A stretch of 32,148 nucleotides of DNA from Rhizobiaceae bacterium (GTDB lineage Bacteria; Pseudomonadota; Alphaproteobacteria; Rhizobiales; Rhizobiaceae). Below are positions 25,529 to 32,148 of this stretch, one piece after another (the first letter of the stretch is position 1; each line of letters opens with the position of its first letter). The position numbers and the translations under genes are program-made. The notes below the pieces were generated by a model. That model searched no databases and had not been told where the DNA came from. It saw nothing but the letters and a program-made list of their open reading frames with translations. The stretch covers positions 1 to 32,148 of the forward strand of contig JALSIJ010000023.1 of assembly GCA_026981655.1 (NCBI GenBank). The letters run 5' to 3'.

Positions 25529-26887
25529 ATGAACAAAATTACGACAATGTTGCGGGAGTTATTCGCAAGCTTTAATCCCGAAACCCCGCGCGCAGCCCTA
25601 CCGGAACGGGTGCGCAAAACCATCGAACGCAGCGATGATATGAGCGAGGCGCTGGTTAAACTTATCCAGTTGATCATTTTCAGCATATGGGGTGTGCTGT
25701 ATTTTTCATCCCCAAAACCCAATCCGGATACAGAATCCTGGGTGCCCATCATTGTGGCAATCTATCTGGTTATCACCCTGATCGGATTTATCTGGGCCTG
25801 TTCCCGGCGCATCCCGGCACCGGTTGTATATTTCTCCATATTTATTGACACAGCATTGATGATATTTCTGATCGGCAGCTTTCACGTTCAATATGGGCAA
25901 AGCGCATCATTTTCGCTCAAAGCCCCGGCAATGCTCAACCTCTTCGTTCTGATTGCGCTGCGAACTTTGCGCTTTCAGGCCCGCTTTGTTGTTGCCGCAG
26001 GCCTAATGGCCATACTTGGCTGGCTGGCGCTTGTTGCCTATGTGGTAACTATCGACCCTGATAACATGATGGTGACCCGCGATTATGTCACCTATCTGAC
26101 TACAAATTCGGTGCTGATCGGTGCAGAAATTGGTAAAGTAATTGCCATTTTAATGGTTACAATAATTTTAGCGATTGCCGTTCGCCGCGCCTATAATCTA
26201 CTGGTCATGTCTGTTCTGGAAGGTAGTGCGGCACGATCTCTCGCCCGGTTTTTTGATGATTCCGTTGCTTCAACAATCCGCGATGCAGATGGTGAAATTA
26301 CCGTTGGCGATGGTGTAAGAAGACATGCGGCAATTCTCAATGTTGATATACGTGGTTTCAGCAAAATGGCGGCGCAAATGCAACCGGCGGAAGCCGTGCA
26401 GCTATTGTCCAAATATCAGGCCCATATTGTACCCATCATCCACAAGAACGGCGGCACCATAGACAAATTCATGGGCGATGGCATTCTTGCCTCTTTCGGC
26501 GCAGTCAGTAAAAGCCAAAGCTGTTGCGCCGATGCGCTGACAACAATTGACGAGATCATCTCCTCACTCCACCAGCCCGGCGATGTAATGTCGCCATTAA
26601 AACCCCGGCAAATCAATGCCGCCGTGGCATCAGGCCCGGTTATATTCGGGGCTGTGGGTGAAAAAGAGCACTTGGAATATACGGTGATCGGTGCGGCGGT
26701 AAATCTTTCCGCCAAACTTGAAAAACACAACAAAGAACTCGGTACTTTGGCTTTAACAACAATTGATACCTATAATGCCGCAAAAAAGCAGGGCTACCAG
26801 AGCCCAAACAAGGTGGAGTTCAAGTCGAGCGCTGTAAAGGATGTGGAAGGACTGAGCAAATTGGTTATACTGGCTTCAATGTCATAG
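25529..26887 (+). CDS. Class III adenylate cyclase with six-helix membrane domain
   Basis: 452 residues. About six hydrophobic helices fill residues 40-225 (for example VPIIVAIYLVITLIGFIWAC and AIGKVIAILMV-like segments), without an obvious known sensor domain. The catalytic domain follows: metal ligands Asp273 (NVDIRGFS) and Asp317 (FMGDGILASFG), Lys313 and the Thr of YTVIG as the adenine-selecting pair, Asn392 in AAVNLSAKLE. The transition-state Arg is Lys396, and the usual IGD is IGA at 389. The Lys is a conservative change, but activity should not be assumed. No convincing ribosome-binding site at the ATG. The next cyclase begins 17 bp after the stop. Confidence 0.9.
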   Translation: MNKITTMLRELFASFNPETPRAALPERVRKTIERSDDMSEALVKLIQLIIFSIWGVLYFSSPKPNPDTESWVPIIVAIYLVITLIGFIWACSRRIPAPVVYFSIFIDTALMIFLIGSFHVQYGQSASFSLKAPAMLNLFVLIALRTLRFQARFVVAAGLMAILGWLALVAYVVTIDPDNMMVTRDYVTYLTTNSVLIGAEIGKVIAILMVTIILAIAVRRAYNLLVMSVLEGSAARSLARFFDDSVASTIRDADGEITVGDGVRRHAAILNVDIRGFSKMAAQMQPAEAVQLLSKYQAHIVPIIHKNGGTIDKFMGDGILASFGAVSKSQSCCADALTTIDEIISSLHQPGDVMSPLKPRQINAAVASGPVIFGAVGEKEHLEYTVIGAAVNLSAKLEKHNKELGTLALTTIDTYNAAKKQGYQSPNKVEFKSSAVKDVEGLSKLVILASMS

Positions 26888-26904
26888 ACCTATAAAGCAA
26901 ATGA

Positions 26905-28614
26905 ATGACAAATCCCGTAAAATCCAAATTCCGAATAGCCAGCCCTATTTCCAAAGCGCGCCTGCGCATGGCATCCGGACTTATCCTGTTTGTCTATGTA
27001 CTTACCCATTTTTTAAACCACGCACTGGGCCTTTATTCCCTTCCGCTAATGGAAGCCGGTGGAACCTATTTCAAGATTTTCTGGCGGTTTCCCGTAATCT
27101 CAATTCTTCTCTACGGGGCTCTGATTGCCCATGTATATTTAACCCTTGGTCATTTCTACAAGCGCCAAACCCTTTCCATGTCCATGCGGGAATGGCTTCA
27201 GGTTTTTCTCGGCATTCTAATTCCGCTGTTTATGGTCTTGCATTTATTGGCCACAAGATTTGCCAATGAGGTCTATGCCCTAAATGATTCCTATACCTAT
27301 GTGGTGCTGGCAACATTTGTTCAGAGCCCTGCCAGTGGTATATTAAATGTTATCGGATTGCTGATCGTATGGGTCCACGGCTGTATCGGAATTTACGCCT
27401 GGCTCAAACTGAAGCCATGGTACAGCGGCTATCTACCGTCAATCGCACTCATACTTGCAGCACTGGTGCCGGTGCTTGCCATTAACGGATTTGTTGCCGC
27501 TGGTCGCGAATTGGAATGGCTTGCTGAAGATCCTGATTGGCTGGCTCGTTACTATCAAAATCTCAATATCACCGATAAAAACCTGGGCAACATTGTAACT
27601 GAAATGGCTCTGATATTCCGCTATGCATTTGTCGGACTTCTTGCAGCTATAGTGAGTTTACGGCTGGTCAGACAATTCAACAGCCGTCAGAACACGCAAG
27701 TTGCAATAGACTATCTTGATGGCCCGAAAATCAACCATCCTGCTGGCTCCAGCCTGTTGGAAATCAGCCGTATCCACAATATCCCCCATGCAAGTGTTTG
27801 CGGTGGACGTGGGCGATGCTCAACCTGCCGAGTGCGTATTTTATCAAGCAATCTGGAGCTGTCTCCACCAGATAGTGAGGAACAAGCCGTGCTGGACCGG
27901 GTTCGCGCACCAGGTGATGTGCGCCTGGCCTGCCAGATAATTCCAAAAGGGGCAATCAAAGTTATCCGGTTATTGCCAGCCGAAGCCACCATGAAAACCC
28001 TTGGAGAATACTCCAATCAGGCATCCGGTGTAGAACAGGTTGTCACTGTCCTGTTTGCTGATATTAGAGGTTTTACCGAGACATCAGAAGCCAAATTACC
28101 TTTTGATGTAGTCTATCTGGTCAACCAGTTTTCCATCGCCATGGGAGATGCAATCGAGGCATCTGGTGGCAAAGTCGACAAATTTTTAGGTGACGGATTA
28201 ATGGCATTATTTGGTATAAGTTCTACCCCGCAAGAGGGCAGTCTGGCGGCCTTGAAAGCGGCGAAACAAATGCGTCTGGCTCTGAACGAACTAAACGCCA
28301 AACTTGCTGATGATCTTGATGAACCGTTACGCATCGGCATCGGCATTCATGCAGGCCCGGTTGTCTTGGGCGAAATGGGCTATGGTGCCTCACGTGGACT
28401 TACCGCCATTGGTGATACGGTCAATACCGCAAGCCGATTGGAGGCCGCAACCAAGAAACTTGGCGTATCAGTTTGCATCTCAGATAATGTTGCAAAGCTG
28501 GCCGGGTATAAATTTAGCGAAAATACTGTCCAACAGCTCGCATTAAGAGGCAAAAAACTCAAACTGCCAATCCACGCACTTAAAATATCCGATTTAGACG
28601 CCATCCCCGATTAA
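26905..28614 (+). CDS. Redox-type adenylate cyclase: haem-b-like membrane anchor, 2Fe-2S ferredoxin, cyclase domain
   Basis: 569 residues, three parts. (1) Membrane anchor, about residues 25-260, with histidines placed in or near helices (His35, His39, His76, His83, His113, His158), resembling succinate/fumarate-quinone reductase anchors that hold b haems. (2) Plant-type ferredoxin domain with Cys299-x5-Cys305-x2-Cys308 and Cys343. (3) Class III cyclase with a full set of residues: Asp386 (FADIRGFT), Lys426 and Asp430 (DKFLGDG), Asn507 and Arg511 (VNTASRLE). A quinone-responsive di-haem cyclase, CyaC, is known from Sinorhizobium meliloti, and this looks related. Predicted to make cAMP in response to quinone or redox state. 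Two ATGs overlap at the start; 26905 gives the conserved frame. Confidence 0.9.
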   Translation: MTNPVKSKFRIASPISKARLRMASGLILFVYVLTHFLNHALGLYSLPLMEAGGTYFKIFWRFPVISILLYGALIAHVYLTLGHFYKRQTLSMSMREWLQVFLGILIPLFMVLHLLATRFANEVYALNDSYTYVVLATFVQSPASGILNVIGLLIVWVHGCIGIYAWLKLKPWYSGYLPSIALILAALVPVLAINGFVAAGRELEWLAEDPDWLARYYQNLNITDKNLGNIVTEMALIFRYAFVGLLAAIVSLRLVRQFNSRQNTQVAIDYLDGPKINHPAGSSLLEISRIHNIPHASVCGGRGRCSTCRVRILSSNLELSPPDSEEQAVLDRVRAPGDVRLACQIIPKGAIKVIRLLPAEATMKTLGEYSNQASGVEQVVTVLFADIRGFTETSEAKLPFDVVYLVNQFSIAMGDAIEASGGKVDKFLGDGLMALFGISSTPQEGSLAALKAAKQMRLALNELNAKLADDLDEPLRIGIGIHAGPVVLGEMGYGASRGLTAIGDTVNTASRLEAATKKLGVSVCISDNVAKLAGYKFSENTVQQLALRGKKLKLPIHALKISDLDAIPD

Positions 28615-28737
28615 GCTGAATTTCCGGTACTGACAAAACCGTTGCAAGACTGTAATCTTAAGCCAGTCAAACAGTTCTCAAACCGCGCCTTATTTCCAGA
28701 TTTCGCTAACCCCGGGTTCTTCATGTCGACCAAAGCC

Positions 28738-30603
28738 ATGTCCATTAAAAGACTGAGTGAAATTGTTATCAATCAGATCGCCGCTGGTGAGGTCATCGAG
28801 CGGCCGGCAAGTGTAATCAAGGAACTGGTTGAAAATGCTATTGATTCCGGCGCTGACCGCATAGAAATTGCCACCGTCGCTGGCGGCAAATCACTCATTC
28901 GCGTTACCGATAATGGTCGCGGTATGGGGGCAGAAGATTTAGCCCTTGCGGTCGAGCGCCATTGCACCTCCAAACTCGGCGATGATCTCTTTGATATTCG
29001 CGCACTTGGATTTCGCGGCGAGGCGCTGCCCTCAATTGGTGCCGTTTCCCGCATGACCATCAAGTCACGGCCCCTGGCTCAAGCTGATGAACAAGCAACC
29101 GGCTGGCAAATATCGGTCGAAGGCGGCAAGGTCTCGAAGGTTAAACCCGCGGCCCTTTCCAAGGGAACCATTGTCGAGGTTGCCGATCTGTTTTTTGCCA
29201 CCCCCGCACGGTTGAAATTTTTGAAAACCGACCGGGCAGAGAGCAATGCAATCAGCGAAATTGTCAAACGCATCGTTATCGCATTTCCCCATATTCGCTT
29301 CACCCTTTCCGGGCCAGACCGTACCACGCTGGAATTTCCTGCAACAACTGGCGAAGATGCCGCGCTCAAACGTATTGCTCAGGTGCTGGGTCAGGCTTTT
29401 TTTGATAATGCGCTTCCCATTGATGCGACCCGCGAAAATGTGCGGTTAAGCGGGTTTATTGGCCTGCCGACCTTCAACCGGGGCAATGCCCAACATCAAT
29501 TTGTCTTCGTCAATGGAAGGCCTGTGCGCGACAAGGCGCTTTGGGGCGCAATCCGTGCGGCCTATATGGACTTTCTGGCCCGCAACCGGCACCCGGTTCT
29601 GGCGCTGTTTCTGGAAGTTGATCCGCATTATGTCGATGTCAATGTACACCCGGCAAAAGCAGATGTACGTTTCCGCGATCCGGGTCTGGTGCGTGGATTG
29701 ATTGTCGGTGCGTTAAAAGAGGCGATCAACAATAGTGGCCATCGCGCTTCCACCCATAATGCTACCGATATGATGGGCGCATTCAACAGGCCTGAATATG
29801 CAAGCCCGACCGATAATCAGGCCCAATATCAACCACCCTATTCTCCATCTTCCGCCTATCAGGGTTCGGGAAATGCCGATTATAATTGGCAAACATCACC
29901 CAATCATCCAGGCACTGCCAATGGTGGATTTGGCGAGCAAGCTCAACCTGATATAGCCGATATGCCGGTTCAATCCACTGACCTTCGGACAAATTTCCAA
30001 AATCACACAAGTGAAAATGAGGCCCTACCGCTTGGCAGCCCGCGGGCGCAGCTGCACAAAAACTATATCGTTTCCCAAACCAAAGATGGTCTGGTGATCG
30101 TCGATCAACACGCGGCCCATGAACGGCTGGTTTATGAAGCCTTGAAACAGGCGCTTTCATCCAAAGCCATTCCCAGCCAGATGCTTCTAATTCCTGAAAT
30201 TGTTGATATGCCCGACGAAGACATTGACCGGCTCATGGCCCATGCAGGTTCATTCGATCAGTTGGGCCTGAAGCTGGAGCGGTTTGGCCCGGGCGCTATT
30301 GCCATTCGCGAAACCCCTTCCATGTTGGGTGAAATCAATGCGACTGATCTTGTGCGCAATCTGGTTGATGATATAGCCGAATGGGGCACAGCCGACACCT
30401 TAAAAGATCGGCTGGATTATGTGGCGGCAACTATGGCCTGTCATGGCTCGGTGCGTTCGGGCCGGATTTTGCGGGCCGAGGAAATGGATGCGCTGTTACG
30501 TCAAATGGAAGCCACTCCGAATTCGGGCCAATGTAACCATGGCCGACCAACCTATGTGGAATTAAAACTGAAAGACATTGAACGCCTGTTCGGACGGCGG
30601 TAA
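28738..30603 (+). CDS. mutL: DNA mismatch repair protein MutL (endonuclease type)
   Basis: 621 residues. N-terminal GHKL ATPase: [20 protein letters not shown], Glu32/Asn33 in [15 protein letters not shown], and [13 protein letters not shown] Pro/Gln/Asn-rich linker of about 110 residues follows (near 350-450). The C-terminal domain carries the nicking motif [12 protein letters not shown] (456-467), ACHGSVRSG and CNHGRPTY (599-606), so this MutL should have endonuclease activity, as expected for bacteria without MutH. The start chosen is the ATG at 28738 (MSIKRLSE), as in relatives; an ATG at 28723 and a TTG at 28642 are in frame. No strong ribosome-binding site is seen for either ATG. Confidence 0.96.
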   Translation: MSIKRLSEIVINQIAAGEVIERPASVIKELVENAIDSGADRIEIATVAGGKSLIRVTDNGRGMGAEDLALAVERHCTSKLGDDLFDIRALGFRGEALPSIGAVSRMTIKSRPLAQADEQATGWQISVEGGKVSKVKPAALSKGTIVEVADLFFATPARLKFLKTDRAESNAISEIVKRIVIAFPHIRFTLSGPDRTTLEFPATTGEDAALKRIAQVLGQAFFDNALPIDATRENVRLSGFIGLPTFNRGNAQHQFVFVNGRPVRDKALWGAIRAAYMDFLARNRHPVLALFLEVDPHYVDVNVHPAKADVRFRDPGLVRGLIVGALKEAINNSGHRASTHNATDMMGAFNRPEYASPTDNQAQYQPPYSPSSAYQGSGNADYNWQTSPNHPGTANGGFGEQAQPDIADMPVQSTDLRTNFQNHTSENEALPLGSPRAQLHKNYIVSQTKDGLVIVDQHAAHERLVYEALKQALSSKAIPSQMLLIPEIVDMPDEDIDRLMAHAGSFDQLGLKLERFGPGAIAIRETPSMLGEINATDLVRNLVDDIAEWGTADTLKDRLDYVAATMACHGSVRSGRILRAEEMDALLRQMEATPNSGQCNHGRPTYVELKLKDIERLFGRR

Positions 30604-30625
30604 TATTGAGGTAAGGAGTTTGAAT

Positions 30626-30841
30626 ATGCTGAATAGATTTAGTGCAGAAAACAATGGCGAAGCAAAAATCCGCTATCTGGATGCTGATTTTCAGGTTGTG
30701 GAGCCGGGTGCCTTTGTTATTTGCGCAGTCAGCGGTGAAAAAATTCCGCTGGACGAACTGAAATATTGGAGCGTTGCCCGTCAGGAACCTTATGTGGATG
30801 GGGAATGTTCGCTAAAGCGCTATTTAGAAAGCGGCAGCTAA
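30626..30841 (+). CDS. DUF2093 domain protein
   Basis: Small protein of 71 residues recognised as DUF2093 from AKIRYLDADFQVVEPGAFV, CAVSGEKIPLDELKYWSV and ARQEAY-like ARQEPYVDGE. The family is found in Alphaproteobacteria and has no known function. The ATG at 30626 has a strong GTAAGGAG site and lies 22 bp after mutL, so the two are probably co-transcribed. Its stop overlaps the end of the convergent sugar kinase gene by 4 bp. Confidence 0.88.
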   Translation: MLNRFSAENNGEAKIRYLDADFQVVEPGAFVICAVSGEKIPLDELKYWSVARQEPYVDGECSLKRYLESGS

Positions 30842-31749
30842 TTCAAACTTACCAATGCGCCTCGTTTGCCAATAACTTTGGCGGAAAGCTCCGCGCCAGC
30901 CCCAATTGCCAATTCAAAATTATCGGTTTTTATAAACTCTGATAAAAAGCCCGCATTAAACCCGTCCCCTGCAGCCGTTGTATCCACCGGATTATCAAGC
31001 CGCTCAGGTGTAAATTCAATAATCGGCTGCGATGCACCCCCGGCAAAAATTTTATTTGCACCATTTTTGACCACAACAAGCTCCGCACCATAGGCCAAAT
31101 AGCGCGCAAGCGTTTCATTCGGGCTTTCATCACCAAAATATTGAGCTTCATCATCATAGGAAGGCAGAACAATATTGGCGCATTCGGCAAAGCGTATCAC
31201 TTCCTCGCACATGGTCTGATTGTTCTGCCAAAGTGCGGGGCGAAGATTGGGGTCGAAAATTATTTTGCTGCCATTACCTCGCGCCAGGGTTAAAGCCTCA
31301 TAGAGATTTTGACGGTCATTTGGTGCAAGAATCGCAATGGTGATACTCGAGAAAAATACCAGCCCGAAACCGTCCATCGCCGCATTCAGATGATCAATAT
31401 CGACAGCAAGTTTTCGTGCCGCTGAATTTTCCCGCCAATAGGAAAATCTGCGCTCGCCTTTGTGCGTATGGATCATATACAGACCAACATTGAGCCCTTC
31501 AATGCGCGAAATTCTGTCGGTGAGAATGCCCGCATCATCTATAAAAGCGATCATCTGATCGGATAATTCACCATCGCCAACCGCACTTAAATAGGAAATT
31601 TCAAACGAAGGAGGCAACAATTGCCGCATATACCAGACGGTGTTGAATGTATCGCCAGCAAAGCCAAGATCGAGCTTGCCCATACCGTCAGGTGATAATT
31701 CCACCATACATTCACCAATGGAGAGCAGGCTTTTATCAATGATATTCAT
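30838..31749 (-). CDS. kdgK: PfkB-family sugar kinase, probably 2-dehydro-3-deoxygluconate kinase
   Basis: 303-residue carbohydrate kinase of the ribokinase/PfkB family. The start SIGECMVELSPDGMGKLDLG, the FAGDTFNTVWYMRQL segment and the catalytic DTTAAGDGFNAGF (base Asp262) match KdgK best; KdgK phosphorylates 2-keto-3-deoxygluconate to KDPG for Entner-Doudoroff cleavage. Substrate assignment by family resemblance only; ketohexo- or other sugar-acid kinases are alternatives. The TRAP permease gene ends 14 bp upstream on the same strand, so import and phosphorylation may be coupled. Confidence 0.82.
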   Translation of the reverse strand: MNIIDKSLLSIGECMVELSPDGMGKLDLGFAGDTFNTVWYMRQLLPPSFEISYLSAVGDGELSDQMIAFIDDAGILTDRISRIEGLNVGLYMIHTHKGERRFSYWRENSAARKLAVDIDHLNAAMDGFGLVFFSSITIAILAPNDRQNLYEALTLARGNGSKIIFDPNLRPALWQNNQTMCEEVIRFAECANIVLPSYDDEAQYFGDESPNETLARYLAYGAELVVVKNGANKIFAGGASQPIIEFTPERLDNPVDTTAAGDGFNAGFLSEFIKTDNFELAIGAGAELSAKVIGKRGALVSLN

Positions 31750-31763
31750 TTTTCTGCCCCAAA

Positions 31764-32148
31764 TTATAGTGGAAACAATAAAACCAAAAGCCCTCCGGCG
31801 ATCAAGCCAAAACGCATTAAAACCCGATAGGGTGCAATTACGCCAAAAGATACCAATGTCAGGCCAATGCCGGTTTTGAGCGCTGCAAATAGCGCCAATA
31901 CCGGTTGCGAAGAGAGGTCAATTATATGCGGATTAGCAATCATGCCCAGTGGAATGAGGTATAACCCCAGCCCAAGGGCCATAGCGCTGCCGGCAACCTT
32001 GAGCCAGTTTTCTTCCACCATCCCGGCGGCAATAAATACCGCCCCGCAAACCGGCGGAGTAATCGTACTTAAAAGCGCAAACCAGAACACAAACAAATGC
32101 GCCTGCAAGGGCTGAAGCCCAAGTTCAATCAATGCCGGGCCTGCCACC
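31764..32148 (-). CDS. TRAP transporter large permease, fused type, C-terminal end (partial)
   Basis: The last 127 or so residues of a TRAP permease; the frame is open to the window end, so the start lies outside. The segment LGLQPLQAHLFVFWFALLST followed by TPPVCGAVFIAAGM is characteristic of the DctM region of fused 4TM/12TM TRAP permeases, which are energised by ion gradients and use a periplasmic receptor. The final hydrophobic helices (VLMRFGLIAGGLLVLLFPL) are typical of the fused form's tail. The GTG at 32147 is almost certainly an internal Val. The substrate is unknown; the adjoining KDG-type kinase suggests a sugar acid. Confidence 0.85.
   Translation of the reverse strand, partial: VAGPALIELGLQPLQAHLFVFWFALLSTITPPVCGAVFIAAGMVEENWLKVAGSAMALGLGLYLIPLGMIANPHIIDLSSQPVLALFAALKTGIGLTLVSFGVIAPYRVLMRFGLIAGGLLVLLFPL

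Noticed and set aside
25529-26887. Claim that the missing Asp in IGA removes adenine specificity of the first cyclase
   Set aside because: In bacterial class III enzymes the base-selecting partner of the Lys is the residue in the YTVIG segment (Thr here), not the Asp after IG, so specificity for ATP still looks likely.

Overview
The window reads as a piece of an alphaproteobacterial chromosome, most likely Hyphomicrobiales (Rhizobiales) or a close relative. The support is the combination of a phasin with a PhaR-type regulator, a znuA / znuC-znuB-zur block around AT-rich Zur-type palindromes, a DUF2093 protein behind mutL, DUF3095 and class III cyclases, and a TRAP permease of the fused type. 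Genes are densely packed, with many ATGA-type overlaps. No rRNA, tRNA, CRISPR array or integrase was seen. This placement comes from gene content only.

Layout. 1-754 (-): start of malate dehydrogenase. 953-9187 (-): one long co-directional set, read from 9187 downward: fused ABC ATPase, solute-binding protein, two permeases, an SDR dehydrogenase and a FetAB-like ABC pair. 9366-9648: a MITE-like element whose right end supplies the last codons and stop of a histidine phosphatase (9629-10240, -). 10304-11131 (+): FkbM methyltransferase. 11138-13724 (+): PHA block with candidate PhaR operators, phasin, terminator, phaR and glycerate kinase; a REP-like hairpin cluster overlaps the 3' end of the kinase. 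13811-16534 (-): hydroxyacyl-CoA dehydrogenase and etfA/etfB. 16722-19759: zinc uptake (zur, znuB, znuC on -, znuA on +) around two candidate Zur boxes.

19767-28614 is the most interesting part: a cyclic-nucleotide-themed cluster. It has a DUF3095 cyclase-fold protein (-) and, divergently, a 923-residue ABC-exporter-like protein whose ATPase motifs are all degenerate, a stand-alone cNMP-binding protein, an MBL-fold hydrolase, a membrane adenylate cyclase, and a second cyclase with a histidine-bearing membrane anchor plus a 2Fe-2S ferredoxin domain. It could form a redox-to-cAMP signalling module with a non-ATPase ABC scaffold, but that link is inferred from neighbourhood only.

28738-30841 (+): mutL with the endonuclease motif, then a DUF2093 protein. 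30838-32148 (-): a KDG-type sugar kinase and the end of a TRAP permease cut by the window edge. The themes that fit together best are PHA/acyl-CoA metabolism (phaP, phaR, hbdA, etfAB), Zur-controlled zinc uptake, and cAMP signalling.
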